Of a DNA stretch of 64,000 nucleotides, positions 43,620-51,608 are shown piece after piece. Origin of the DNA: Sorangium aterium (GTDB taxonomy: Bacteria; Myxococcota_A; Polyangia; Polyangiales; Polyangiaceae). The notes under the pieces were generated by a model that had not been told where the DNA came from, made no database searches, and saw only the letters and a program-made list of their open reading frames with translations. The stretch's first letter is position 1. Each line of letters starts with the position of its first letter. The translations under genes were made by a program, and so were the position numbers. The stretch is from assembly GCF_028368935.1 (NCBI RefSeq), contig NZ_JAQNDK010000001.1, forward strand, positions 3,410,001-3,474,000. Reading direction: 5' to 3'.

Positions 43620-44201
43620 GTGTGGGTACGCCGCGCAGCCATTCGCCCCGTCCCCTCGTACGCTCAGGTGCCGGCGCGCGTCCTGTCCGAGATCGAGGAT
43701 CAGCTCGCCGAGGATGACGACGACTCGCGCAAGCAGCTCGACGACGCGTTCACGCGCTTCGAGCAGACGCAGCCTGCGCTCGCGGATCGGATCTCCTCGG
43801 TGCTCTCCGGCCCGCTCGACGAGACGGCGCTCGCCCTCGGCTATTTCCTGACGCTCGCGATCTGGCTCGCCTTCGACGAGCTGTTCGGTCAGGACCTCGA
43901 CGAGGTCACCGAGACGGCGCTCACGGGCGTCGAGGAGTCGCTGAACCTGGACGAGCAGATCCGCCTCCACGATCCTGCCGAGGCGGTCGACTCGGACGAC
44001 GTCATCGCGATGGAGCAGCCCGACGTCCTCGCCTTCGTGCAGGAGCACCTCGACGCGGCGCTCGAGGCGAACGCGCACGAGGTCGACGTCGACGACGTCC
44101 ACGCGATCTACCGGGTGGTGCTGATCGAGGTCCTGGCCCTGAGCTACGCCGTCCGCCCGCCCTCGAACTGGGTAGCGCTGACGACCGAGTTCACCGCGTA
44201 A
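43620..44201 (+). CDS. Acidic helical protein of unknown function
   Basis: 193 residues from a GTG. The protein is markedly acidic (EDQLAEDDDDSRKQLDDAF, EAVDSDDVIAMEQPDVLAF) and probably all-helical, with one moderately hydrophobic stretch (ALALGYFLTLAIWLAFDEL) too amphipathic to call a membrane helix with confidence. I recognise no family. The gene has its own leaderless-type start, 29 bases after batE. It converges on the ExbD-like gene with a 29-base gap. Confidence 0.7.
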   Translation: MWVRRAAIRPVPSYAQVPARVLSEIEDQLAEDDDDSRKQLDDAFTRFEQTQPALADRISSVLSGPLDETALALGYFLTLAIWLAFDELFGQDLDEVTETALTGVEESLNLDEQIRLHDPAEAVDSDDVIAMEQPDVLAFVQEHLDAALEANAHEVDVDDVHAIYRVVLIEVLALSYAVRPPSNWVALTTEFTA

Positions 44202-44230
44202 CTTCCCGCCCGTCTCTAGACGACGCCGCT

Positions 44231-44794
44231 CTATCGTGCTGAGAAGGTGGCTAGGAAGGCTGGCATCTCCGCGCTGCGGCCGTCCTGGAGGAGGACGGTT
44301 CGGCGCGGGGCATTGATCGCGTCGAGCACGGCGACGAGCTCGCGGAACGGCGTCTTGTCGTCGCTGTGGAGCACCGCCTGGTCGGCGCGGCGGTCGCTCG
44401 GCGCGCGGTGCTCGCCGCTCCGCTCCCACTCGCGCTGGATGGCCTCGCCGAGCTCTCTGTAACGGATCGCGGTGGCTCCCGCCCTGCCGATCTCGACAGG
44501 ACGTTTGGGGACGCTCACCTCGCTCAGGACAGTCGCGCCCTGCTTCCACACGAGGTTGAACTGATCCTCGCCGACGTGGACATGCATCGTCCTGAGAGGC
44601 TCCTTCTGGCACTCCTCACCGCACCCCGCGGCAGCAGGCACCTCCGCGCTCGTCTTGAGCCGCGAGTTCGTGACCCACACCGCCGTGATCAGCAGGAAGG
44701 CGATGGTCACCATCAGCAGATCGATGAACGGAATCATGTTGATCTCGCTGTTTCGCGCCCGCCTCTCGCCACCTCCCACGTCGACGCCCGCCAT
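44231..44794 (-). CDS. Orphan ExbD/TolR-family biopolymer transport protein
   Basis: 187 residues from the ATG at 44794, preceded by a good AAGGAGG. It has the ExbD pattern: a short cytoplasmic N-terminus (RRARNSEINMIPFIDLLMVT), one helix containing the conserved Asp (PFIDLLMVTIAFLLITAVWV), then a periplasmic domain that ends like TolR (DQAVLHSDDKTPFRELVAVLDAI). Periplasmic insertion CGEECQKEP carries a nearby Cys pair. ExbD proteins form a proton channel with ExbB/TolQ; no ExbB gene or TonB gene is adjacent here. Whether it uses a distant ExbB is unknown. Confidence 0.87.
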   Translation of the reverse strand: MAGVDVGGGERRARNSEINMIPFIDLLMVTIAFLLITAVWVTNSRLKTSAEVPAAAGCGEECQKEPLRTMHVHVGEDQFNLVWKQGATVLSEVSVPKRPVEIGRAGATAIRYRELGEAIQREWERSGEHRAPSDRRADQAVLHSDDKTPFRELVAVLDAINAPRRTVLLQDGRSAEMPAFLATFSAR

Positions 44795-45293
44795 GGCTGC
44801 CTCCTTGTGTGTTCGTGTTGTCGCGGCGCACTCGCCCTCTCGGCGGCCGCGCTGCGATAGGAGGACAGAGCGCGGCGCGCGCCGGATGTTCCTGGAAAGC
44901 ACCAACGTCCGCTCCCCCCGCCACGGGTGAACCGCTCGCGCGGGTGGGCCGCGCCGGCGATCCCGATGAGCGCGACGAGCGCACTCTCAGGCGGCCCACA
45001 CTCCGCATCGTCCACTATTTCGGAGGCGCTTCGCTCCGCCCAGCCGCAAAAGACGCAACGCGTCAACACAAAGCAGCCTCATCCTTGCACGCCCTGAACA
45101 TGGACAGGGCGGATGAAAAGCTCGATTTTCTCGGCATGGGCGGAGAGGCAGGTGCCCGTCGCCACGGACGAGAGGGCATCGTACCGTCCCCGGGCCAACG
45201 CAGCGTGCCGACCCTCGTGCGTCATGGCCGAGCTGTCCCTTGACAAACAATCCGCTATAACGGATGATGGACCTACGGGTTGGAGGTAAGCGG
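44795..45293. other. Gene-free interval upstream of the small gene and regulator
   Basis: 499 bases. Only small unsupported frames. A weak hairpin (gccctg at 45091, cagggc at 45105) and, near the end, TTGACA and TATAAC hexamers with non-standard 10-base spacing are the only structures. It must contain the promoters for the divergent ExbD-like gene and for the small gene/regulator pair. Confidence 0.5.
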
Positions 45294-45470
45294 ATGCGCC
45301 CCCAGAGTGCTCAAGTGATCGACCTCGAGGAATACCGGCAGCAGCGGCGGGTGGCTCGGAACGAGCATGCTCCCGACAGGAAGCCGTTGCCGGGCAGCTC
45401 ATTGACCATGCAGGTCGCCCTCTGGTGGTTCCCGATGTGGACGTGGATGCCCGTCTGGCAGATGCGATGA
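45294..45470 (+). CDS. Small protein coupled to the XRE-cupin regulator
   Basis: 58 residues from the ATG at 45294, which has TGGAGG seven bases upstream; an earlier in-frame ATG at 45264 lacks such a site. The sequence contains SAQVIDLEEYRQQRRVARNE, a charged amphipathic helix found at the start of many small myxobacterial proteins, and ends with an aromatic stretch (VALWWFPMWTWMPVWQM). Its TGA overlaps the ATG of the regulator (ATGA), so it is either a real small protein translated with the regulator or a leader peptide controlling it. Confidence 0.6.
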   Translation: MRPQSAQVIDLEEYRQQRRVARNEHAPDRKPLPGSSLTMQVALWWFPMWTWMPVWQMR

Positions 45471-46321
45471 AGACCGTCCGTCAGAACACACCACGGAGCT
45501 CTCCTGGGCTCGTTTCCGGCGATGGGCTCGGCGCGTCGTTGCCCGTGGAGGGCTACCAGAACGGCGTGCAAGCGTCCGCCGTATCGGCGGGGCGCCCTTC
45601 ATCGCCCGTTGGACCACGCTCGCAGCGCAGACCGGAGAGCGTCGCTGGCCCCGCGAGCTCGTACTCCAGCCGCGCAAACGGAGAGGGGCCGCAGCGGGAC
45701 GTGGACGAGGCCTCCGGAGACGCCTGGGCCTACGAGATGGCCCCGCAGGACGCCTCCTCGGCGCTCACCGGCATCGTCGGGGCCAACCTGCGTCGCCTCC
45801 GGACCAAGCGAGGGCTCTCCCTCGAGCGGCTGGCGAAGGCGTCTGGCGTGAGCCGGGCGATGCTCAGCCAGATCGAACTCGGCCAGAGCACGCCGACGAT
45901 CAACGTGCTCTGGAAGATCGCGCGGGCGCTCGGCGTGCCCTTCTCGGCGCTGATCAGCGACCAGTCGCTCGGCGGCACATCGCTCATCCTGGCCGCGCGC
46001 GCCAAGGTGTTGACGTCGCATGACGGCTCGTTCACGTCCCGCGCGCTGTTCCCGTTCGACGTGCCGAGGACCGTCGAATTCTACGAGATCACGCTCGCGC
46101 CCCTCGCCACGGAACACGCGGATCCTCACCCACCGGGCACCGTGGAGAACCTCGTGGTGACCTCCGGAACGCTGGAGATGGTCGTCGGCGCCGAGCGCCA
46201 TGTGCTTGCGACCGGCGACGCGATCATGTTCGACGCCGACGTGCCCCATCAGTACAGGAACCTGACCGATCAGCAGGTCATCCTTTACCTGGTGATGACG
46301 TACGTCGAGAAGACGGGCTGA
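45467..46321 (+). CDS. XRE-family regulator with C-terminal cupin domain
   Basis: 284 residues from the ATG at 45467, coupled to the stop of the small gene. Residues 1-~100 are low-complexity Ser/Gly/Pro-rich and not conserved-looking. Residues ~103-160 are an XRE helix-turn-helix (GANLRRLRTKRGLSLERLA, SGVSRAMLSQIELGQ). Residues ~205-275 are a cupin sensor domain (FYEITLAPLATEHADPHPPG, MVVGAERHVLATGDAIMFDA). This is the HTH-cupin type (SutR/PuuR-like), usually controlling small-molecule catabolism or stress genes. The likely target is itself or a neighbour; the Met-rich gene converges on it. Confidence 0.85.
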   Translation: MKTVRQNTPRSSPGLVSGDGLGASLPVEGYQNGVQASAVSAGRPSSPVGPRSQRRPESVAGPASSYSSRANGEGPQRDVDEASGDAWAYEMAPQDASSALTGIVGANLRRLRTKRGLSLERLAKASGVSRAMLSQIELGQSTPTINVLWKIARALGVPFSALISDQSLGGTSLILAARAKVLTSHDGSFTSRALFPFDVPRTVEFYEITLAPLATEHADPHPPGTVENLVVTSGTLEMVVGAERHVLATGDAIMFDADVPHQYRNLTDQQVILYLVMTYVEKTG

Positions 46322-46468
46322 CAGGGGCGCTCGACAGCTCGGATCACCGAGGCGCCAGGACGCCGAGAGGGAAAGGACGTCTCCCGGCGCTGCTCTTCTC
46401 CCTCCGGTGCCGCGGCGATTCCGTGTGTTCTGCGCTGCGCTCGGGAAATGCCGGCCGCGCCGCCGCGC

Positions 46469-46951
46469 TCACCTGGATATGCTGGCGACGTTCGAGCCGG
46501 CGCCCATGTTGCTCGTGCCGCTCGCGCCGACGCCCATGCCGGTGCTCATGCACATCATCATTGGCATGTTGCCGCACATCATCATCATGGGCATGCCCAT
46601 TCCCATCATCTTCATCATGGCTTCGCAGCGCTGGCGCAGCATGTCCATCCCCATGCCATCCATGGGAATCATCTTGCAGACCATACCCTCTTTATCCATC
46701 TCACAGGTCATCCGCGCCATGATCGGCATCTGACCCATCATGCCCATCATCTGCGGCATCATGCCCATCATCTGCGGCATCATGCCCATCATCTGCGGCA
46801 TCATGCCCATCATCTGCGGCATCATTCCCATCATCTGGGGCATCATGCCCATCGTCTGCGGCATCATGCCCATCATCTGCGGCATCATTCCCATCGTCTG
46901 CGGCATCATCCCCATAGGCCCCATCATCGGCAGGCTCATCATCGGCATCAT
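46469..46951 (-). CDS. Methionine-rich repeat protein
   Basis: 160 residues from the ATG at 46951, preceded by a good GGAGGG seven bases upstream. About a third of the protein is methionine. Residues ~11-75 are seven-residue repeats of MGMMPQM/MGMMPQT type encoded by 21-base DNA units. The C-terminal ~85 residues are less regular and hold the cysteines: MTCEMDKEGMVCKM, RCEAMMKMMGMG, MMMMCGN and MMMCMS, ending Ser/Gly-rich. No signal peptide or membrane helix is evident. Met-rich and Met/Cys-rich repeats can bind Cu(I) or act as methionine-based antioxidants; both are inference. The reverse strand is also open and would give a His-rich or Ile/Cys-rich product, but codon third positions favour this strand. 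Confidence 0.7.
   Translation of the reverse strand: MMPMMSLPMMGPMGMMPQTMGMMPQMMGMMPQTMGMMPQMMGMMPQMMGMMPQMMGMMPQMMGMMPQMMGMMGQMPIMARMTCEMDKEGMVCKMIPMDGMGMDMLRQRCEAMMKMMGMGMPMMMMCGNMPMMMCMSTGMGVGASGTSNMGAGSNVASISR
46741..46908 (-). repeat. 21-base tandem repeat, eight copies
   Basis: Eight consecutive units beginning at 46741, 46762, 46783, 46804, 46825, 46846, 46867 and 46888, each differing at zero to two positions. They encode the MMPQMMG-type heptads of the Met-rich protein. Not CRISPR: no spacers. Confidence 0.95.
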
Positions 46952-47431
46952 GGTGTTTCCCTCCGCGCTGCGCTGGTTTCGTTCGCGGTCCAGGCTAGGT
47001 GCTCGCGTAGGTAGGGGCAAGCAACGCCACCTGGCCGCGCCCCTTTTCCTCCGATGGAGCAGACAGGTCGCCGCCCCCGACGGATGCTGCGCCGGTTGAG
47101 CTCGATGCCCACGTGTGGTTGTGCTCGTTCGGACAGTCGATGACAGGTAGGGCCTCATGAACCGCGCGGCCTCACTCCGGGCAAAGGACATGGACGCTAC
47201 GTCTCAGCCCCCGAGATACGCGGGTAGCTCCGCACACCGCTTCTGCCCGAGGACATGAATGTTCGGTGCGGTGCAGCGTCGCCCCTGGCCTGCCGGACGC
47301 GATGGCGGGCCGAGGCGAGGCCCGCGGAATCGACCGCTGACCGACGCCGGCCAAGCATCACGCCGCGGCGTCGCGCGCCCGTCCGCGCTATCATCGCGCC
47401 GCCTCGTCCCGGGCAGCCTGGCCCCCGCCGC
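46952..47431. other. Gene-free interval between Met-rich gene and phospholipase D gene
   Basis: 480 bases, divergent promoters presumed. No strong palindrome or start site was found; short frames on both strands are shadows. A TAGCCT stretch on the minus strand about 55 bases before the Met-rich ATG could be a promoter element. Confidence 0.5.
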
Positions 47432-48571
47432 ATGTCCCAGCCCCCTACCGCGCCCGCGTTCGCCGAGATGACCGTCGGCGCGCACCGCCTCGCGCTCCTC
47501 AAGGACGGCGCGCAGGCGTACCCGGCCATGCTCGAGGCCATCGCCCGCGCCCGGCGCACGATCTGCCTCGAGACGTACATCCTCCGGGGCGATCGCACCG
47601 GCCAGCGCTTCGCCGAGGCGCTCATGGAGCGGGCGGCGGCCGGCGTCGAGGTGAACGTCCTCTTCGACGCCTGGGGCTCTTCCGTGTCGTCGTCCTTCCT
47701 CGACGGGCTCCGCCGCGCCGGCGTCCGCCCCCTCGCCTTCCGCCCCCTCGACCTCTCCGCCCCCCTCGGGAAGGTCGCCCGCCGCGACCACCGCAAGGCG
47801 CTCATCGTCGACGGTGCGGTCGCCTTCACGGGCGGCCTCAACCTCTCCGACGACTACGCCGCTCCGGAGGATGGCGGCGCCGACTGGCGCGATACCCACC
47901 TCCGCATCGAGGGCCCCGCCGCCGCCGAGCTCCAGTACTTCTTCTTGCGCACATGGCAGCGCACAGGCGGCGCTCCCATCGACGACGAGCGCTACGGCTA
48001 CGCCGAGCGCAGGCCCGACCCGGCCGTGCAGATCATCAGCAACGACCTCCCCCGCCGGAGGCACCGCCACGGCATCCGCGAAGCCTACCGGCTCGCCATC
48101 GAGCGCGCCCGGCGCAAGATCTTCATCACCAACGCCTACTTCCTGCCGCCGCTCCGGATCATCCACGCGCTGTCCGCCGCGGCTCGCCGCGGCGTCGACG
48201 TCAGGATCATGGTCGCCGGCACCACCGACGTGCCCGCGGTCCTGCTCGCGTCGCGCGCGATCTACGGCCACCTCCTCGACGCCGGCGCGCGCATGTTCGA
48301 GTGGCGCGGCCGCGTCCTCCACGCCAAGACCGCGGTCATCGACGGCCTCTGGTCCACCGTCGGCTCCACCAACCTCGACAGCCAGTCGCTCCGCATGAAC
48401 CTCGAGGTGAACGCCATCATCTCGCACCGCGGGTTCGCGGGCGCGATGGAGCGGATGTTCGCCGACGACCTCGCCCACTGCCGCGAGATCACCGTCGCGC
48501 GCTGGGCCCGGCGCCCGCTCTGGGAGCGCGCCGCCTCGTGGACGGCCTACCTCGCGCGCGACTGGCTCTGA
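47432..48571 (+). CDS. Phospholipase D superfamily protein, cardiolipin synthase type
   Basis: 379 residues from the ATG at 47432 (the frame is open upstream without start signals). Two HKD motifs are complete: RDHRKALIVDG (H120, K122, D127) and LHAKTAVIDG (H297, K299, D304), each followed by the GGxNLSxD and GSTNLDSQS loops typical of cardiolipin synthases. There is no N-terminal membrane helix, unlike ClsA, so it resembles ClsB-type enzymes that condense phosphatidylglycerol or use phosphatidylethanolamine. The C-terminus has basic residues for membrane association. Followed 46 bases later by an AAA-vWA pair with its own leaderless-type start. Confidence 0.9.
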   Translation: MSQPPTAPAFAEMTVGAHRLALLKDGAQAYPAMLEAIARARRTICLETYILRGDRTGQRFAEALMERAAAGVEVNVLFDAWGSSVSSSFLDGLRRAGVRPLAFRPLDLSAPLGKVARRDHRKALIVDGAVAFTGGLNLSDDYAAPEDGGADWRDTHLRIEGPAAAELQYFFLRTWQRTGGAPIDDERYGYAERRPDPAVQIISNDLPRRRHRHGIREAYRLAIERARRKIFITNAYFLPPLRIIHALSAAARRGVDVRIMVAGTTDVPAVLLASRAIYGHLLDAGARMFEWRGRVLHAKTAVIDGLWSTVGSTNLDSQSLRMNLEVNAIISHRGFAGAMERMFADDLAHCREITVARWARRPLWERAASWTAYLARDWL

Positions 48572-48605
48572 TCCGGCGCTGTCCGCCGCGCTCGGCCGGG
48601 GGTGC

Positions 48606-48611
48606 TACCGT
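48606..48611 (+). promoter_or_regulatory. Putative -10 element for leaderless start at 48618
   Basis: TACCGT, six bases, then ATG. Confidence 0.5.
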
Positions 48612-48617
48612 TGCGGC

Positions 48618-49457
48618 ATGTCCGATTTCCGCCGCTTCCGCGGCACCGAACGCTACCTCACGAGCGAGGCGCTCGAGGCCGCCGTCAACTGCGCGCTGGT
48701 GCTCGAGCGGCCGCTCCTCGTCAAGGGAGAGCCCGGCACCGGCAAGACGCTGCTCGCCGAGGCCATCGCTCGGAGCCTGTCGGCCGAGCTCATCACCTGG
48801 CACGTCAAGAGCACCACGCGGGCCCAGGACGGGCTCTACGTCTACGACACCGTGCAGCGGCTCTACGACGCGCGCTTCGGCGACGGCGACGTCCGCGACA
48901 TCCGCAGGTACATCAAGCTCGGCCCGCTCGGTAATGCGTTCAACGCCTCGGCGCGCGTCGTGCTCCTCATCGACGAGGTCGACAAGGCGGATCTCGAGTT
49001 CCCGAACGATCTCCTCCACGAGCTCGATCGGATGCGCTTCCGCGTCGCCGAGACCGGCGACGAGATCGCCGCGCGGGAGCGGCCTGTCGTGATCATCACC
49101 AGCAACAACGAGAAGGAGCTGCCGGACGCCTTCCTGCGCCGCTGCGTCTTCCACTTCATCGATTTCCCGGAGCCCGAGCTCATGCGGGAGATCATCCGCG
49201 TCCATCACCCCGATCTCGATCGGACGCTCGCCGACCAGGCGATGCAGGTCTTCTACGAGATCCGGAAGAACACCCGGATCCGGAAGCGCCCCTCGACGAG
49301 CGAGCTCATCGACTGGATCGCCGTCCTGCGCAGGGCGGGCGTGGGTGAGGTGAAGCTCGACAAGGCGCTGCCGTTCCTCGGCGCGCTGCTCAAGAAGGAG
49401 CAGGACCTTGTCGCGCTGGCCGATCAGCTGGCGGGCGGCAGGCGGTTCCGGTCGTAG
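48618..49457 (+). CDS. MoxR-type AAA+ ATPase, paired with CoxE-like protein
   Basis: 279 residues. Walker A is KGEPGTGKTLLAEAIA, Walker B LLIDEVDKADLEF, sensor 1 ITSNNEKELPDAF, and the arginine-finger region is VFYEIRKNTRIRKRP-like. It belongs to the AAA ATPase group found with VWA-CoxE genes (CoxD-like), distinct from the Bat-operon MoxR at 34320. Family members help insert metal cofactors or remodel enzymes; CoxD/CoxE act on carbon monoxide dehydrogenase, but no such enzyme is nearby. It is followed after 2 bases by its vWA partner. Confidence 0.9.
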   Translation: MSDFRRFRGTERYLTSEALEAAVNCALVLERPLLVKGEPGTGKTLLAEAIARSLSAELITWHVKSTTRAQDGLYVYDTVQRLYDARFGDGDVRDIRRYIKLGPLGNAFNASARVVLLIDEVDKADLEFPNDLLHELDRMRFRVAETGDEIAARERPVVIITSNNEKELPDAFLRRCVFHFIDFPEPELMREIIRVHHPDLDRTLADQAMQVFYEIRKNTRIRKRPSTSELIDWIAVLRRAGVGEVKLDKALPFLGALLKKEQDLVALADQLAGGRRFRS

Positions 49458-49459
49458 CG

Positions 49460-50662
49460 ATGTTCGTCGCGTTCCTCTACGAGCTCCGGGCCCGCAAGGT
49501 CCCTGTCGGCGCCCAGGAGGCCGTCGGCCTCGCGCGCGCGCTCGCCGCTGGCCTCCACGAGAGCTCGCTCGAAGGCTTCTACCACGTCGCGCGGGCGATG
49601 CTCGTCCACTCGGAGGCGCACCTCGACGACTTCGATCTGGCGTTCGCCCAGCACTTCCGCGGCGTGCACGTGGAGGCCAAGGCGGTCACGGAGGAGCTCC
49701 TCTCGTGGCTCCGGGATCCCATCAAGATGCGCGCCCTCTCGGACGAGGAGAGGGCGATGATCGAGGAGCTCGATCTGGAAGAGGTGCTCCGGCGGTTCGA
49801 GGAGCGCCTCCGCGAGCAGCGCGAGCGCCACGACGGGGGGAGCCGGTGGATCGGGACCGGCGGCACCTCGCCGTTCGGCCGCGGCGGCTTCCATCCGAGC
49901 GGCATCCAGGTCGGCGGCCCCGCAGGCGGGCGCAGCGGCGCCGTGCAGAACGCCGACGCCCGCCGCTACCGCCCCTACCGCAGCGATCTCACGCTCGACG
50001 TGCGCCAGATCGAGGTGGCGCTGCGCAAGCTGCGCGCCTTCGCGCGCGAGGGCGGCGATCGCGAGCTCGACATCGAGGCGACCATCGACGCGACGGCCAG
50101 GAACGCGGGCGAGATCGAGATCGTCACGCGGCCCCCGCGCCGGCCGAACACGCGCGTGATCCTGATGATGGACGTGGGCGGCTCCATGGATCCCAGCGCC
50201 GCGCTCGTGTCGCAGCTCTTCAGCGCGGCGAAGCGCGCGACGCACTGGAAGGAGCTGCGGAGCTACTACTTCCACAACTGCGTCTACGAGAGGGTCTTCA
50301 GGACCGAGGGGCTCCTCGACCCGATCCCGGTGCGCGAGCTCCTCCGCGAGTGCGGGAAGCACCACAAGCTCGTGATGGTCGGAGACGCCTCGATGGCGCC
50401 CTACGAGCTGCTCGGCTCGTCGGGCTCCGGCGGCGGTGCGGGCTCCTCGTTCGACCCCGACGCGCGGCTGCCCGGCGTCGCCTGGCTGATGATGCTCCGC
50501 GACCATTTCGATCGCGCCGTGTGGCTGAACCCGGATGGGATCGGCCCCTACCCCCACCCGACCGTCGACGCGATCAAGGGCATCTTCCCGATGTTCGCGC
50601 TCACGCTGGAGGGCCTGGGAGAGGCCATCGCCGAGCTCGTCCGCGGCCGCGGCCGCGCCTGA
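49460..50662 (+). CDS. VWA-containing CoxE-like protein
   Basis: 400 residues. The N-terminal ~200 residues are helical ([20 protein letters not shown]), with a Gly-rich linker ([19 protein letters not shown]), as in CoxE proteins; the C-terminal ~190 residues are a vWA domain. The metal site reads [13 protein letters not shown], so the usual DxSxS is DxGxS, with the middle Ser replaced by Gly. The vWA fold continues with [12 protein letters not shown] and [16 protein letters not shown]. It forms a two-gene operon with the AAA ATPase just upstream, and presumably acts as its adaptor. Target unknown. Confidence 0.85.
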   Translation: MFVAFLYELRARKVPVGAQEAVGLARALAAGLHESSLEGFYHVARAMLVHSEAHLDDFDLAFAQHFRGVHVEAKAVTEELLSWLRDPIKMRALSDEERAMIEELDLEEVLRRFEERLREQRERHDGGSRWIGTGGTSPFGRGGFHPSGIQVGGPAGGRSGAVQNADARRYRPYRSDLTLDVRQIEVALRKLRAFAREGGDRELDIEATIDATARNAGEIEIVTRPPRRPNTRVILMMDVGGSMDPSAALVSQLFSAAKRATHWKELRSYYFHNCVYERVFRTEGLLDPIPVRELLRECGKHHKLVMVGDASMAPYELLGSSGSGGGAGSSFDPDARLPGVAWLMMLRDHFDRAVWLNPDGIGPYPHPTVDAIKGIFPMFALTLEGLGEAIAELVRGRGRA

Positions 50663-50685
50663 TCCATGCGGCGCGCGGGCCCGGG

Positions 50686-51549
50686 TCAACGGCCCGCGCG
50701 GCGGAACACCTCCGCCGTGGCCGACGCGACGAGCGCGCGGTCGAGCCAGCGGTCGAGCTCGCGCTCGCTCCTGCACGCCGAGATCTTCGCCGCGGCCGCC
50801 TTCGTGAGCCGCAATCCTCGCCGATCGAGGACACGCCTCAGCGCGTCGCGCTTGCCCTCGAGGATCCCCTCCTCGCGCCCCGCTTCACGGCCTTCCTCGC
50901 GCCCCTCTTCGCGACCTTCCTCGCGCCCCTCTTCGCGACCTTCCTCGCGCCCTGCATCGAGCACGGCGTCGAGATCCTCGTATCCACGCCGCTGGAGGAG
51001 GTTGGTCAGCGTGCTCTTCTCCGCCTCGCTTCGATCATAGAGCGCCTCGACGCGGACCGCGTTCTTCAGGATGCCCGGCGCGCTCAGCTGCTCCCCGGGG
51101 AGCGCGACGCGCACCTTCCGGTGCGGCTCGTGCACCTCGACCCGCCGTGGACCGATGAGGCGCACAACCCACAGGAGCTTCGTACCAGCCGCGAGCAGGT
51201 CGGCGATCTTCTCCTTCAGCGCCGCCTCGTCCTGCCCCACGTCGGCGTACTCGATCGCGAGCTCCGGCACGCCCTTCACCCAGCCCGGCCTGTCGGGCAC
51301 GTTCCCTACCGCGACGTCCGGCGCCAGGAGGGTGCCCGGATCTGGGGAGTACCCCGTGTCCACGCCCACCTCCTTGACCGCCGGGTCCCACCCGACGACC
51401 GAGCTGCCCAGGTGGTTCGGCCCCGAGGCGCGCCCCCCCGTGGGGGCGCAGTAGACGGGGTGGCCGTTCGACAGCTCGTACGGATCACCCGCGCGGAGGT
51501 GCTCCGCGCGGAAAGGGCCTCGCTCCGCTGTCCGGCGCTTGACCTGCAT
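50686..51549 (-). CDS. Uma2-family (DUF820) PD-(D/E)xK nuclease-like protein with REEG repeats
   Basis: 287 residues from the ATG at 51549, which has a TAACGT six bases before it. The N-terminal ~170 residues match the Uma2/DUF820 fold: YELSNGHPVYCAPTGGR, LLAPDVAVGNVPDRPGWVKG (catalytic Asp region) and PELAIEYADVGQDEAALKEKI (the E-x-Y strand), KLLWVVRLIGPRRVEV. DUF820 proteins are predicted restriction-endonuclease-like enzymes, abundant in cyanobacteria and myxobacteria; biological role unknown. Residues ~195-225 are six REEG tetrads (GREEGREEGREEG) that would form a charged helix, followed by a helical C-terminus. The neighbours are unrelated. Confidence 0.82.
   Translation of the reverse strand: MQVKRRTAERGPFRAEHLRAGDPYELSNGHPVYCAPTGGRASGPNHLGSSVVGWDPAVKEVGVDTGYSPDPGTLLAPDVAVGNVPDRPGWVKGVPELAIEYADVGQDEAALKEKIADLLAAGTKLLWVVRLIGPRRVEVHEPHRKVRVALPGEQLSAPGILKNAVRVEALYDRSEAEKSTLTNLLQRRGYEDLDAVLDAGREEGREEGREEGREEGREEGREAGREEGILEGKRDALRRVLDRRGLRLTKAAAAKISACRSERELDRWLDRALVASATAEVFRRAGR
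50869..50951 (-). repeat. 12-base tandem repeat encoding REEG units
   Basis: A run of ~7 near-identical 12-base units (cgcgaggaaggt and variants on the minus strand) in the Uma2-type gene. Confidence 0.8.
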
Positions 51550-51555
51550 GAGAGG

Positions 51556-51561
51556 ACGTTA
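51556..51561 (-). promoter_or_regulatory. Putative -10 element for leaderless start at 51549
   Basis: Minus-strand TAACGT, six bases, then ATG. Confidence 0.5.
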
Positions 51562-51608
51562 GCACGTCGAGGTGGCGTCCCGGCGACGCTCGCCACGCTC
51601 CGCGGCCG

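Noticed and set aside
45240-45261. TTGACA and TATAAC as a sigma70-type promoter before the small gene
   Set aside because: Spacer is only 10 bases instead of ~17, so the two hexamers cannot form one normal promoter; TATAAC alone may still be functional.
46448-47014. Histidine-rich open frame on the plus strand opposite the Met-rich gene (and an Ile/Cys-rich frame at 46740-47099)
   Set aside because: Antisense reading of the 21-base repeat; codon third positions are A/T-rich for this genome, no ribosome site, and the minus strand has a good start and plausible non-repeat C-terminus.
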